A stretch of 64,000 bases of DNA from Silene latifolia (lineage: Eukaryota; Streptophyta; Magnoliopsida; Caryophyllales; Caryophyllaceae): contig NC_133529.1 of the NCBI RefSeq assembly GCF_048544455.1, positions 52,137,401 to 52,201,400 of the forward strand. The letters are read 5' to 3'. The position numbers and the translations under genes are program-made. Below are positions 1 through 12,614 of the stretch, piece after piece (within the stretch, counting starts at the first letter, position 1; every line of letters starts with the position of its first letter). The notes beneath the pieces are model-generated. The model saw nothing but the letters and a program-made list of their open reading frames with translations. It was not told the DNA's origin and ran no database searches.

Positions 1-589
1 AAGGAAAAACAAGATGCCCTCCTTGGCCTCTAGCTACCCGGCCACACTCCTCTTTTAAGAGGAGTTTTGGTTCTTATTTTACTCTATTATCATTCACTTG
101 CATGCATTATTCATTCATGCTTCATTTTCTCTCATTTCTCTCAAAATCTCTCTAAACTTGTTTTAGAAATAAGAAATTGTTCATCATAAATTCTAAATCA
201 CAATATAAGATTACTAGTGTAGTAATAAGTATATTATTAGAATTATTATAAGGGTACTACTATAATAATCTAGTTAATTAATATTCTAGTTTAAGGGATT
301 AGTCTTGGGTGCAATTAAAGGAGGATCTCTACATTGGGATTTTGGAGGATCATCCAACACATTATAGGTCAAGAACAAATAAGGAAGGTGACCTTATTTG
401 TGCCCTTATTTTCGAGCCACTCAACAATGTAAGGGACATTGTTTTTCCTTATTAATCTATTATTTTGTTATGCATGCACTAGATCTAAAGAACACATATT
501 AAGAAGTTAATTAGTTCACTATTAGAAGAGTCTAATAATATGTATATGAACCTCACACTTTGCACATTGTGTTCTTCATGGTGGTGACT
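1..589 (+). mobile_element. Partial copia-type LTR, 3' portion
   Basis: No coding potential. The stretch resembles, in order, the downstream half of the copia-type LTR at 14752-16052: a CT-rich segment, an AT-rich segment, the shared phrase AGTCTTGGGTGCAA near 302, a GGAGGAT/TCATCCAA segment, a TTGTGCCC segment near 398, and a TGCATGCA...AGATCTA segment near 471-487. It is a relative rather than a recent copy, because similarity is patchy. It ends close to where the neighbouring Athila homology begins, and no primer-binding site follows, so it is a fragment. The family call rests on this by-eye comparison. Confidence 0.5.
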
Positions 590-3352
590 TCAGTCAAGAT
601 AGTCACCAAAGCCTTTGTCTATAGCATTGCCAATGTAGGGATTGACTAACCCATCGAATTCGTCATCCCATAGACCATATACTTCACTAGCTTGCTTCCC
701 CATGGTATCATGAGTTGATGAAAACAACTCCTCTTTCTTGTTGTCATGGCCAATGAGGTCTTCTTCCTTACTTGTCATGATTGGTGGTGAGCTATTCAAG
801 CTCTCATTCTTGTTGAAATTTCCTTGCTCTCCGGATAGAGCATCTTGAAGAGTATCCACTTTCTTTTTCCATATGGGCGGTGATTCGTTACCCATAGCTT
901 GTTCTTTGCATTGAGATGTCAACTTTTTCCTATCACTTTCTCGGCTATAGTGATCAATCTTAAAACATGGCTCATGGGGTCGGGGAGCTCTCATTGTCTT
1001 CTCAAGATTAAAGGTGATCGTCTCATATCCCACTTCAAGTATGAGTTCCCCATGCTTCACATCAATTACCGCTCCCGCGGTATGTAAGAATGGTCTTCCT
1101 AAAATGATAGGAATGTTGGAATCTTCCTCCATGTCAACAATAACAAAGTCCACTGGGATGAAGAACTTGCCAATTCTTACGGGCACATCCTCCCATACCC
1201 CTAAAGGTGTCTTTGTTGATCGATCCGCCATTTGAAGCGTGATATTGGTGCATTTGAGTTCTCCCATTCCTAGCCTTTTGCACACCGAGTATGGCATGAC
1301 ACTCACACTTGCTCCAAGGTCACATAATGCATTTTTTATTGTGGTGTCGCCGATGGTGCATGGAATAGAGAAGCTTCCCGGATCTTTGAGCTTTGGAGGT
1401 GAACTTCCTTGTAGAATAGCACTACTCACTTTAGTGAATGCAATAGTCTCTAGCTTCCGGATGGATTTCTTCTTGGTAAGGATATCTTTCATGTATTTCG
1501 CATAGGCCGGAACATGATTGATCAATTCCGTGAATGGAATTGAGACTTCTAAGTTCTTCACAATCTCCATGAACTTTCCGAGTTGTTCATCAAGCTTAGG
1601 TTTAGCTTGACGACATTGGGAATGGAAGTCTAATCATAATAGGCTCTTTCTCCTTAGCCTTCTCTTCATTCTTCTTCTTTGAAACTTCATTGGTGGTGTG
1701 TTTTTCTTCTTTAGAGTTCTCAACAACTCTTTGCTTGTCACTAAAATTCACAACATCTTCATCAATGGGCCTCTTCGGCCCTTCATATCTTGTACCACTT
1801 CTCAAATGGATGGCACTAACCGATTCATGTCTTAGGGGATTACCTTGAGGTGGTAATTGCCACTTTTGTCTTTGAGAGTTTGAAGATGCTAATTGAGTCA
1901 TTTGGGTTTCCGACATCTTTGTATGAGCTAGTATGTTATTGATAGTGATGTCTTTGGCTTGGCTATCTTTTTGCATTTGGGTGAAAAATTCTTGTTGGTT
2001 CTTTTGGATTTGGAGGACCGCTTGTTGTACATCAAAGCCTTGGTCATTTGGTTGATTGTATGGAGGTTGATTTTGATAATTTTGGCTTTGGTTATAAAAG
2101 GGTCTTTGAGCTTGGTTTCTCATTGGAGATGGGGTGTATGTTGGATGAGGGTTTTGAACATTTTGGCTTTCGTATGAATGATTTGGATGGAATTTGGTAT
2201 TCTCATTGTAATAGTTGGAATAAGGGGTACCACTCTTGTATGCTTGGAAAGCATTCACTTGTTCACGTGTTCCCCTACATTCGCTTTGGTCATGTCCCAA
2301 AAATCCACAACTCTCACATACTCCACTTGGAATTGAGGATGATGCCACCATAGCATTAACATGTTGTCTAGGTGATTTGGAAGCTTCATCAAGCTTAGCC
2401 ATAGCCTTCTCAAACTTCAAATTGATGGTGTCAATATGAGCACTTAGTTGAGCACCCAATTGAGTGATGGAATCTACCTCATGTTTTCCTCCTCTAGTAG
2501 CCTTTCGAGGTCTACTATATTATGAATTATGAACCGCCATCTCTTCGATTTTGGCCCATGTTTGATTTTCATCAACTTCGGTAAACATACCATTGGATCC
2601 CATGTTTAGGATGTTGCGGGAGTCTTCATATAGACCATTCCAAAATTGTTGCACAAGGAACCATTCGCTAAGTCCATGGTGTGGACAAGAACGACAAGTG
2701 TCCTTAAATCTCTCCCATGCTTCATACAATGATTCCTCATCCCTTTGCTTGAACCCGGTGATTTGGGCTCTCAACATATTGGTCTTCTCCGGAGGATAGA
2801 ATTTCTTGTAGAAAGCAAGTGCCAACTTCTTCCATGAGTCAATACCAAGGGTAGCCTTGTCTAGGCTCTTCAACCATTGCTTTGCGGCACCAATCAAAGA
2901 AAAAGGAAATAATACCCATCGGATTTGGTCTTGAGTAACCCCGGTTTGAGAAATCGTATCATAATAGTCACAAAAAGTCTCAATATGCGAGTGAGGGTCT
3001 TCACTAGGCATCCCTCCAAATTGACTTCTCTCAACTAATTATATGAATGCGGATTTGGCAATGAAATTACCAGTTAAGTGTTGTGGTGTAGGAGTACCAT
3101 GTGGTAGGTTCTCCTCGGTTGGTACGGAATGCGATGAAAATTTAGGCATTGTGGGTCGATTTTGTGGTGGGTTTTGTATTGGGTTGTCCTCTCCTTCTCT
3201 TGCAAAAGGGTTGGTAAACTCAATGTTATTTGGTTGAATGTCCACAATCTCTCCAATACCTCTCAAAGTACCTCTAGCAACTCTTATATTGTTGGTTAAG
3301 GTTCTTTTAATTTCAAGGTCAGTTGGTAATGGATTACCTTATGATCTCCTAG
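590..3352 (-). pseudogene. Athila gag-protease remnant
   Basis: The predicted peptides align in order with the gag-protease ORF at 22490-25318. They show the Retrotrans_gag core (KQWLKSLDKATLG, then FYKKFYPPEKTNMLRAQ), a zinc knuckle of the form CX2CX4HX4C (CESCGFLGHDQSEC), a Gln/Asn-rich stretch, and a retropepsin-like segment with CDLGASVSVMPYSV and [14 protein letters not shown]. In the family this polyprotein would form the particle and cleave itself. It is a fossil with several breaks. The family assignment is firm; the exact upstream limit near 3352 is set by homology to the plus-strand copies. Confidence 0.85.
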
Positions 3353-3473
3353 GTATGCAAAATATCAAACAACTCGAAAACAATTAGAACAACCTTGAGG
3401 AGATTTACTTCCCCAAGGTGAAGAAAGACACAACTAAAAACAATTAATGAAAATCAAATCAATTTAACATCGT

Positions 3474-3491
3474 CCCCGGCAACGGCGCCAT
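3474..3491 (-). promoter_or_regulatory. Primer-binding site, tRNA-Asp type
   Basis: On the minus strand this reads TGGCGCCGTTGCCGGGGA, the complement of the 3' end of plant tRNA-Asp(GTC). This is the primer used by Athila-lineage elements. It lies four to five bases inside the LTR end at 3496 and fixes the element's orientation. Confidence 0.9.
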
Positions 3492-3495
3492 TTTT

Positions 3496-5199
3496 GGTAG
3501 TGGTATTAAACTCGTCGTCAAAAGCTACCAACCAAAACAATATTTATAACTTCACAAACTACTCTTAGCAAAGAGGCAAGTAAAGGTCAGATCCCAAGAA
3601 ACGGGTATTGATGTAGGATTTTCAATTGTAAATGGTCGTGTCTTAGGGTGTCACAATTGGGGTTGAGAAAGGAGATCAACTAAAACTAATCAACAATGAA
3701 AACAAAGCAAAGTAAATAAATGGAGATGTAAACAATTGATTAAAAGCAGTAGGGTGTCATGGGTTCATAGGGAATTCATGGGAGTTGATTATACAAACAT
3801 ATTCTTAAATTATAAGCAAGCAATTATTGTTGTGATGGGATCGAGTTGGTGTATAAGCTTACAATCCCTAGGAAGGTTTGGGTCCCGAAGCCGAATCGGT
3901 TAAGATTGTACAACACCTACAAGTCGACTTAATTCTTCCTATTCAACTATATGCATGGTCTAATGAGGCTCGATTAGGTGTATAAGCTTACAAGCCTCAT
4001 TGAAAAGATAGGTGATGGATCAAAAAATACAAGGATTCATAGGCTCGCATTTCATTAAACATAACATGTGCATAAGTTGAAATCACAACAAGCTAGCAAA
4101 TAAATTATAAAAACATATTAGATTAAGCATGAATCATTCCCCATGTTGGTTTCCCCTAATTCCCCATTAACCCTAGCTATGGGACTACTCACTCATTATC
4201 AAATTCAACATGCTAATAAGATTTTTAATCAAACTAACAAAGCAAAACATGATGAACAAATGAAAGTAATTAACAATAACTAAAACAAGGGTTAAGAGAA
4301 TTATACCTTTGGAGATTCCAAAATAATAATGCAAAGAATAATAGAAGTACTTGATGATTGATGGAAGGTTGTCAATCTCCCAAATAAACCCAAATAATCT
4401 TCTAATTACCCAAAATAAATGAAGAACAATAGAGAAATTAAGGAAAGATTAAGATATAATTAATATTGATAAATTCTATTACAACTAATTTGAGAGTATT
4501 AAGATGAGATTAGTATGAGATTAAGAGATGATTAAGGGATGATGCTAATCTAGGTAGTACAATGGGGTATTTATATTAAAGATTAGGTACATAAATTAGG
4601 GTTACTAAGGGCTTAAATGACTATTAAGACCTTAAGAAAAGTTGAGGAAATGCTCCTCTCGAAGGAAATGAGCATATCCGTGTTGCTAGACCTGCCACGA
4701 TCCGTGCATCTTGAGCTGTGGCACGGGCTCTCTTACCTTCGATCCGCTCGGATTGGCTGGGAGACGCTCGGCTCCCTGTGTTGAGATCCGCTCATCTTGG
4801 ACTAAAGACGTCCGGATGATGTTGAAAGGAGACGCCCGGATCGTGTCTGATCCGCTCGTATCCCTGGCCAGTCAGCTAATCTTCTTTTCTTCCTCCACAA
4901 TCCGTAAGGATCATTTCGGGGATGCAAGGATCCTTTCATCATTGCCCAATTCACTTTATTATCTACTTAGGCCTTATACCATTGTCTTCTATTTGATGCT
5001 TGGTCATTAGGTGCGATCCATTTAGCTCCATTTCGCCATGTAAATGCAAGGTTAGCACTCCTTTCCTACCAAGGGGACAAAACCTCAAAGAATATGCAAA
5101 ATGGGAAACTAAAGATAGTAAATGGCCCAATTATGCACTATAAAGCATGGGAACGAGGTTAATTCGGGGACTAAATGTGCTTAAATATGAGTCACATCA
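3496..5199 (-). repeat. Athila LTR (minus-strand element)
   Basis: About 1.7 kb, running from TGATGTGACTC (minus strand, at 5199) to a CA end at 3496 beside the primer site. It shares blocks with the plus-strand Athila LTRs: the start, the cluster of ATCCG-containing motifs (plus coordinates about 4670-4930), a TATA box (TATTTATA at 4568-4575, i.e. TATAAATA on the minus strand), and the segment near 4140-4200 matching 'ccccattaaccctagct'. Only one LTR of this copy is in the window, so no LTR-pair age can be given. Confidence 0.85.
4568..4575 (-). promoter_or_regulatory. TATA box in Athila LTR
   Basis: TATAAATA followed by CCCC on the minus strand, in the same LTR position and context as the TATA boxes at 21278, 36132, 50976 and 60357. 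It is the likely core promoter of the element. Confidence 0.6.
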
Positions 5200-5215
5200 G
5201 CTGGCTCGCTCCTTC

Positions 5216-7240
5216 TCTCGACACATATGAGCATCGATGTCATGTCGTCAGGTATGTTGACGAGCGCGGCAAGTTTTGCCAGGGCATACGCAAATTGATT
5301 TTCCTCTCATGTTAAGTGGAAGTAGTCGACATGGTCTTAGAACTCGGCCTCTTGATTGATCTTCGCTTGGTAGGGTGCTAAGCTGTCGCTTTGGATTTTC
5401 CATGATCCAGACACCTGATTGATGATGAGTGATGAATTGCCGTGGACCCTCAGTCTTTTGATGCCAAGTGTTATGGATGCTTGTAGGCCGATGAGGCATG
5501 CTTCATATTCGGCGGCATTGTTGGTGACGGCGAAGTCCAGTTTGACTGAGATCGGAACGTGTTCTCCCTTCGGTGATATTAGAAGGATTCTTACCCCGAA
5601 ACCTCTCAGATTAGATGCACCATCGAAGTATAGGTCCCATGCGTCGGTGTCGGCACAGAGGATGTCTTCGTCAGGAAGTGACCATGTGTCGGTCGTTGGA
5701 TCCTCGTTGACGGGATTTTCTTCTAGGAAATCGGCGACTGCCCTTCCCTTGATAACTTTAAGGGGCACGAACTTGAGATCAAATTCGGATAGCATGAGCG
5801 TCCATCTAGACAGCCTTCCGTTTAGTACGGGCTTTTCGAAGATGTATTTGACCGGGTCCATCTTGGAGTAGATGTGAACCGTGTAGCTGAGCATGTAGTG
5901 CCGCAGCTTCTTTGTTGAGAATACTAGGGCAAGGCATGTCTTTTCCAGTTGGGTGTACTTTGTCTCATACTCGATGAACTTTTTAGTGATGTAGTAGATG
6001 CCTCGTTCTTCGTCGTTGACTGTTTGTGCTAGCATTGCTCTCATGGCTGTGTTGGTGATAGTCAGGTATAAGGATAAGGGAATTCCTTGTTGAGGTGGCA
6101 TTAGGATAGGAGGTTTGGATAAGATTTCCTTTATCCTGTCGAAGGCCTTTTGACAGTCGTCGTTCCAATCAGTGTGATCGGAGGCACGGAGATTCTTGAA
6201 GATTGGTTCACAAATCATGGTGAGCTTGGCTATGTAGCGGCTGATGTATTGAACCTGACCGAGAAATCCCCGAATCTCCTTCTTGTTCTTAGGCCGAGGA
6301 ATTTGTTGAAGGGCTTTGATTTTGGTTGGATCAATATCAATGCCTCTCTTGCTGACGACGTGTCCCAGGAGCTTTCCGGAGGTGACCCCGAATGTACATT
6401 TCTGAAGATTTAGTCTCATGTTGTATTTCCGCAGACGAGCGAAGAATTTTCGAAGGGCGCTGATGTGACCGTCCCGTTCTTTGGATTTAACGATCATGTT
6501 ATAGACATATACCTCTACCTCCTTGTGCATCATATCATGTAGAAGAGTGGTAGCGGTTATTTGATAGGTTGCTCCGGCATTAATGAGGCCGAAAGGCATG
6601 ACCGTATAGCAGTATGTACCCCACTCTATAGTGAATGCAGTTTTATGCATGTCTTCCTCAGCCATTTTGATCTGGTTGTACCCATCATACCGATCCATGA
6701 ATAATAGGAGAGCGTGCTCGGTGGTATTGTCCACCATGATGTCAACATGTGGCCAAGGGAAGTCCTCCTTTGGACTTGCTTTGTTCAGATCCCCGAAGTC
6801 GACGCAAACCCGAATTCTTCCGTCTTTCTTGGGCACAGGAACAATGTTGGCCACCCAGTCAGAGTATTCAGACACTTTGATGAACCCGGCCTTGAACTGT
6901 TTATCCACTTCTTCCTTGATTTTCAGGGCCCACTCAGGACGCATTCGGCGCAACTTTTGCTTTATGGGTTTAGCTCTGGGTTTACTGGGTATCCTGTGCT
7001 CCGCAATCTCCCTGTCGATCCCAGGCATGTCTTTGTAGGACCAGGCTAATACGTCCTTGTATTCGTGTAGGAGGTCAATGAACTGTTGTCTTTCCGAAGG
7101 GTCAAGGGTTGTCCCTATGCTAAGTTCTTGAGGTGTGTTGTCGGTTCCTACGTTAATAGGTTCGGTATCCTGAATGATGGGGGTCCTAGTTTCCCGTTTG
7201 TCGAGTTCTTTGGCTATGTGAGGTGGGTAGTCACTCAAGT
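5216..7240 (-). pseudogene. Tat pol: RT, RNase H and second RNase H-like domain
   Basis: A long open stretch carries, from N to C: a linker (DPSERQQFIDLLHEYKDVLAW, which precedes RT in this lineage), RT core segments (VPVPKKDGRIRVCVDFGDLN; MPFGLINAGATYQ), an RNase H domain after the RT (KALQQIPRPKNKKEIRGFLG connection, then TQLEKTCLALVFSTKKLRHY), and a second RNase H-like domain (LYFDGASNLRGFGVRILL; NNAAEYEACLIGL). Two RNase H-like domains in tandem are a known mark of the Tat lineage. Integrase is not seen before the Athila insertion at 5199. It is treated as a fossil: part of the polyprotein is well preserved, but the element as a whole is broken. Confidence 0.85.
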
Positions 7241-7322
7241 CAAATTCCTAATAGTCGTTCAGAATTGCATTGCAGTTAAATTGAGACGAGTCATAAGCAA
7301 ACCTAGCGTTCATTAAGTCGAC

Positions 7323-8318
7323 TTAAGCGAAGAGCTCGGATAGGACAGACATCTCATGGGCAGTTAGAGGCGACACAGCAGAGGAGGTGGCCCCTGGAAC
7401 AAGCTCCAGATTGCTACCATCCATGGGGGTGGGGATGACCCTAGTTGATTCAGCCTCTGAAGCAGCCACAAGTTTGTGATAAAACAGTGGGAAGGGGACT
7501 CCGACTGGGACATCCGGAGTGCCAGGAGCTAAGATAGACTGTGACTGCGACTCAGACTCAGACTCTTCTTCACTTCCCTCTTTGAACATAAGGCCTTCTA
7601 CAGTTGTGATCTTGAGAATGCGGCCTTGACGCTCGGTCCATTTGAAAACTTTCCTCCTGCCTTGTGCGGCCTTCTCCGCGTCAGTATCAGAGATTAAGGC
7701 GGTGGGGTCAAACTGGTGGTCCTTTAGAATAATGTTGATGATATCCTCATAGCTGAGGTGCTTGATGTTGTCTTCTCCGAAGAGGAGAGTGACAGCTTGT
7801 CCGTCGTGGCATGGGGTCGACTCAGATTTGGTTGATGTAGCTTTGGTGTTGTCAGGGATAAAGTAGCAATCTTGAAATACTTCTACGCCCGGGTGCCTGA
7901 CCTTGGCCACAGAATCATAGATCGGCTCAGGAAAGCCGTGGTAGAGTTCAGACTCTCCCTCGGGGACGAAATATCCATTAAGAGTCAAATGATAGGGGCG
8001 GAGAATAACTCCGTGCTTCTTGCGCTTCCGTATTAGGAGGTTCATCTCCTAGATGTCTTCATCGGTAGGCTCATAGCCTAGCCCGAAGGAGATGTTGGGG
8101 AACTTAGCCTATTTCAAGGGAGGTAAGGTGTTCTTCAGCGGATTGAGGGGTAGACCCGGGAAATAACCCTGCCGCATCAGAATGCGGTTGACTATGAGGT
8201 TGGAAAACGGGTCGCAATCAAATGGTGCCGATTCATCGGTTAGGGCATTGACAGCCTGGAATCCCCACATTTCGCTGTCGTCCTCCTCAATGGCTTGGGA
8301 GGCTATTCCCTTTTTCAT
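7323..8318 (-). pseudogene. Tat polyprotein, segment between protease and RT
   Basis: Minus-strand coding remnant between the protease and RT segments. Visible peptides include VRHPGVEVFQDCYFIPD and a Ser/Glu-rich stretch near the middle. I recognise no catalytic domain. Position and reading order suggest the spacer that Tat/Ogre polyproteins carry between protease and RT. It is broken. Confidence 0.55.
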
Positions 8319-8381
8319 AATGGCTTTGATTCGGAAAGCGGGAATTGTGATCGTCTTCCCGTTGAAAGGGACCCTGATTTT

Positions 8382-8747
8382 CTAATGAAGGGTTGAGGTA
8401 ACTACCTTGACGGTGTGAATCCAAGTGCGTCCCAGAAGCATGTTGAAGGAGGCGTCAATGTCGACTACCTGAAAACTAGTCTGCCTTTCCAAGGGTTCGG
8501 TTGTAAAAGTTAGGGTGATAAGCCCCGCAACCTTACGACGAGTGCCGTCATAGGCACAGACCCCTTGATTGGTTGGGACCAAATCAGTTTCTCTGATACC
8601 CAGTTTATGAGCCGTTCTGAGGGGAATGACATTAACCGTAGATCCGTCATCCACTAGAACCATATTTACATTCTGTTTGAGGCACTGCACGGTGATGTAT
8701 AGGGCCAGGTTATATATGGTTGGCTCCGAATGGAGGGATATCTTCAT
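8382..8747 (-). pseudogene. Tat protease-like segment
   Basis: About 120 codons of retropepsin-like sequence: VLVDDGSTVNVIPLRTAHKL resembles the active-site region of plant gypsy proteases, and a later segment (DASFNMLLGRTWIHTVKVV) matches the typical 'LLGRPWI'-like flap-distal motif. In the family this enzyme cleaves the polyprotein. It lies between gag and RT on the minus strand, as expected. Confidence 0.75.
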
Positions 8748-8889
8748 CAGAGAAGATGATCGGAATGTTCAAGTCGGGGACATCCCTTGTCATGTGTGCT
8801 ACCACTTCTTCAGGAGAGGAGGTAGAGGGAACAGTCAGTTTTCCCAAAGCTTGTAGTAGAGCTTGTCGATGTTCGAAGGATGTGGCAAT

Positions 8890-10754
8890 CAGTTGCCATA
8901 TTGAAATTTCGGGTCTTGCTTTTTAGAGTTGTTTAAGGATCGAGTTTTCGGGAGCCTTGAGTTGCGTTTCCGCGTCCGGGACAACCTGGTCATTCGTTGT
9001 TGGAATGATTGTTGGATTGCTCGGGTTTTGATAGGAGCGTCCGGATCGGGTAAGATGACCGATCTCTTTTGCCTATTTCCCTTTCCCCGGAACCATATAG
9101 ACATCATCCGCGTCGTCTCTCCAGATACCATTGACTTCGGGATCTCGAGGGTGTCTTGGAGGGGTATTCTTCGGTGGATAGTTTTTGTGAGGGAAGTTTT
9201 TGTGAGGGTAATTTTTGTGAGTTTTATTATTGTGAGGTTGATTATTGTGAGGTGCGTGCCAGAATGGTCACGGGAGCAATCCTTCCTGGTGAGGGTAGTT
9301 TCGGGTGTTTGGAGGACCCTCCCTCGGACGTGGTGTTGGTGTTGGTGGGTTGAAAATCAACTGGTGGTAAGCGTCGTCAAGCCGAGTAATCCTTTCTGAG
9401 AGACTGGCTATAGCCTCCTTAACTTGCTGGAACATGGCAAGCATGGTTGCGGGGCTGAATACGAATACCCCGTCCGAGGCATCCTTCTCTAAGGCATTCA
9501 CCTCATCATCAATTGGTAAGATGAGGTGTGAGCAGTCTAAGGTTGGCTCATCGTCGGAGATAGCATGGATTCCCAAAGAGTTTGTCTTGTTGTTTGGTTT
9601 TGTTGGTGGAGGCAAAGGCAATTCCCCTTTCTCGATCATGTTCTGAATGACGTGTTTGAGCTTAAAATAGGTTTCTGTGTCATGACCTTTCCCTTGGTGG
9701 TATTGGCAGTAGGCAATGGGATTCCAGAAACGGGTCTTATTAGCCTCAGATGGGTCCGGAGTGGGTCTGATTGGTTGTAGTTTCCCCTGGTCCATAAGCC
9801 TTTTGAGGGCACTTGCATAAGTTGACCCTAGGTTGGTGAACACTCTTTGAGGGCGCTCAGTTCTTTTCGCGGTTGGCTCGAGGAGGTTGACCTCATCAAT
9901 TTTGTTTGTTTGACCACATGGGCGAGATCCGGTCGATGTAGATCCATGGTAGCCTCTACTGGTGGTTTTGGCTAGGACACCCTTTCGGAGGTCGTCTTCG
10001 ATGCGGGTTCCAAGGATTTGTAGATCTTGGAATGTCTTGATGTTTTGGTATCTCAGTAAGTTGGCATAAACCGGGTGGATATTGTTGACAAATTTCTCTA
10101 CCAAAGTTGACTCGCTTGGCTTGTTAACCAATTTAGTGCTTACTCTCCTCCAACGGGTCAGGAATTCCGTAAATCCCTCCTTATCATTTTGAGTGAGGAC
10201 CTCGAGAGTACGGGTGTTGGCCTGGATTTCGACATTGTCGGCATATTGCTTAGCAAACTCAACTGCGACCTCGTCCCAAGTAGTGAGGTTATTCGGGTCG
10301 AGGGAGTAGTACCATTGGCGAGGGATCGGTTCCAGGGATGATGGAAAGATCCGGGTGAAGAGTTCCTGTTTGACCCCCTTTATGGCCATGCAGTCTTTGA
10401 AGGCTCGGATGTGATTGAGTGGGTCCTCCACTCCCTAGAATTTGGGCACATCAGTCAAGGTGAAGTTGTCGGGTAGGTAATCCCCAACGGGTTCAAATCT
10501 TCGATTGTTTTCGAGGTGGATGTTGTTACCCCGGGCTAGGAGTAGTTCTTCTAGGAGTTTGAGCCTTTTCTCAGTTTCAGTCAAAGGCGGAGTGTTGAGT
10601 TCTCCAATTTCCTTGTTTTCCAGGGTGTCGATACGGATCTCGACACGGTCAAGGGTGACCTTAAGGGCAGTGAGTAGGCTGGCTAACTAGGCAGTTATAA
10701 CATCTCTGTTGTCGTTGTTGTTGTTGGACGAAGATGAAGACGGGGCCATGGTTT
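8890..10754 (-). pseudogene. Tat gag remnant
   Basis: The minus-strand start is near 10754 (MAPSSSSSNNNN, a Ser/Asn-rich start). The central Retrotrans_gag core is clear (DPLNHIRAFKDCMAIKGVKQ; PRQWYYSLDPNNLTTWDEV; LTRWRRVSTKLVNKPSESTL), followed by a YCQYHQGKGHDTE segment typical of Tat gag C-terminal regions. It would encode the particle protein. The remnant has several breaks. Its downstream limit near 8890 is approximate. Confidence 0.75.
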
Positions 10755-12614
10755 TGAGGCAGAAAACGGCTCACATTACATCTCGATCTGACACGGTCCA
10801 AAGACTGAATGCAGACAACACAAAGGATGGAACAAAGATCAGACTCAACAAGACGAGGATGATCGTGTGTGGTACCTCGGTGCTTACTCGATTTATAACG
10901 TGACGGTGCTGACCGGACTTTGACTCGCGTCCGACGCAGTGGCGTGACCCCGTTGGACGAGTCACGACTCATAAGTAAAGACCCATAAGTACGCTTGCTT
11001 TGACTCGATAGACTTAAGGCGGAATTGGAATGGTGGACTCAAGTTTTCGAAAATAGAGATTTTCAAAAAGATTCGTTTGTCGCTTTATGGACGGCTTCCG
11101 AAGAATAGGGATCTCCGAAAGTCGGTCAGTTGAAGAGTTGTCTTAAGTTTGTTTTCAAAAGACGGTTTGAGTTTGAGTCGGCTCGGAAAACAGTGTACTG
11201 TTTCCAGAGACGATTTTTAAAATTCAAAATTGTATGTTTTGAAAATTGAGTTTTGAAATGTTTGACAAGGTCTCGGGGACGGTGTATGGTCCTCGAGATT
11301 TTGAAAATGTCTCAAAAAAGGGTGTGTGCCTTTCTCGGGTTTTGAGAGAGCCATTGTCGGCAAGAGACGGGTTAAAGTCCGTGTCTTGACGCGGCATTTA
11401 TAACGGCGTAAAAATGTGTTTTTGAAGCGGTTGTAGAAAACCGAGTTTGAAAATCGCCATTACGACGGCCTAGAAAGGCGTGTTGAAATGGTTGTAGAAA
11501 ACCGGGTTTTGAAAATCGTCATTATGACGGCCTAGAAAGGCGTGTTAAAATGGTTGTAGGAAACCGAGTTTGAAAATCATCATTACGACGGCCTAGAAAG
11601 GCGTGTTGAAATGGTTGTAGAAAACCGGGTTTGAAAATCGTCATTACGACGGCCTAGAAAGGCGTGTTGAAATGGTTGTAGAAAACCGGGTTTGAAAATC
11701 GTCATTACGACGGCCTAGAAAGGCGTGTTGAAAGGGTTTTAGGAAACCAAGTTATGAAAATTGTCATTACGACGGCCTAGAAAGGCGTGTTGAAATGGTT
11801 GTAGAAAACCGGGTTTGAAAATCGTCATTACGACGGCCTAGAAAGGCGTGTTGAAAGGGTTGAAGGAAACCAAGTTTTGAAAATTGTCATTTCGACGGCC
11901 TAGAAAGGCGTGTTGAAATGGTTGTAGAAAAACGGGTTTGAAAATCGTCATTACGACGGCCTAGAAAGGCGTGTTAATAGGATTGTAGGAAACCAAGTTT
12001 TAAAAATCGTCATTACGACGGCCTAGAAAGGCGTGTTGAGATGGCTGTAGAAAACCGGGTTTGAAAATCGTCATTACGACGGCCTAGAAAGGCGTGTTGG
12101 TTGAAATACAACGGTCGGCGAGAGACCGAGGTTTGAAATGGCCATTATAACGGCGCAAAAGGGTGTTTTTAAAGTTTAAAATGACACGGAAGGACTTATG
12201 ATCACATAACACATAAGCACTCGCAGTTTCAATATATTATGCATAATGCTGACACGGGTTTTGGCTTAAAGGGTAGGTTACACACCAAGCATTCAAACCC
12301 CGATTTTCGAGAGGGATACCAATCCAAACAAAATGTGTAAGGAGGGTGCCCTAGCCTCGTGCTCAAAGGTGATGAAAGCTCTTTGACGAAACAGAAATGT
12401 GTAACGTCAACGGCATGCTTGACTTAATCGGGATTCGAAATGCGGGGATGAGAAAACTCACGCCGACGAGACTAGCCAATTGGTCTAAAAGGGTTAGGTT
12501 GTGGGACCGGACAAGCGACCCAACTATGACCGTAATATAAATTAAGGCATTTCAACCAAGACCTCGTTCGAGTCTCACCATCTAGGGACCACAAAGACAC
12601 AAGTGTCCTAGTAT
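10755..12614 (-). other. Tat leader (5' UTR) with tandem array
   Basis: Between the gag start and the primer site lie about 1.86 kb without coding potential. The part nearest gag (10755-11394) is unique and G/T-rich on the plus strand. The middle holds the array described separately. The part nearest the primer site (12150-12614) is again unique. Long leaders are common in Tat/Ogre elements. Confidence 0.65.
11395..12110. repeat. Tandem array, ~61-62 bp unit, about 12 copies
   Basis: The core GACGGCCTAGAAAGGCGTGT recurs near 11464, 11526, 11587, 11648, 11710, 11771, 11833, 11895, 11956, 12017 and 12078, a spacing of about 61-63 bp. A degenerate copy comes first (from about 11395) and another follows (about 12142-12170). 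Each unit also carries an AAACC(G/A)(G/A)GTTT segment, a small imperfect palindrome. The copies are very alike, so the array is recent or homogenised. Tandem repeats in untranslated regions of Tat/Ogre elements are known and have been linked to the birth of satellites. Confidence 0.9.

Larger units (their letters stand above)
590..5199 (-). mobile_element. Athila-lineage Ty3/gypsy element, fragment (minus strand)
   Basis: Reading on the minus strand: LTR (5199 down to 3496), primer-binding site (3491-3474), then a gag-protease coding remnant down to about 590, where it meets a copia-type LTR piece. RT, integrase, any second ORF and the 3' LTR are not seen. It belongs to the same broad family as the plus-strand Athila copies in the central array but is clearly diverged from them. 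Its LTR begins with TGATGTGAC directly against Tat pol sequence at 5200, so it was inserted into that Tat element and is younger than it. It is broken, with roughly four or more breaks in the coding part. Confidence 0.85.

Noticed and set aside
4711-5010. 99-codon plus-strand open frame in the Athila LTR
   Set aside because: It lies antisense to the LTR's motif cluster, has no similarity to a known protein and is explained by GC-rich repeats.
11395-12110. Regular repeat array as a CRISPR
   Set aside because: The units are contiguous repeats of about 61 bp with no variable spacers, inside a plant retroelement leader.
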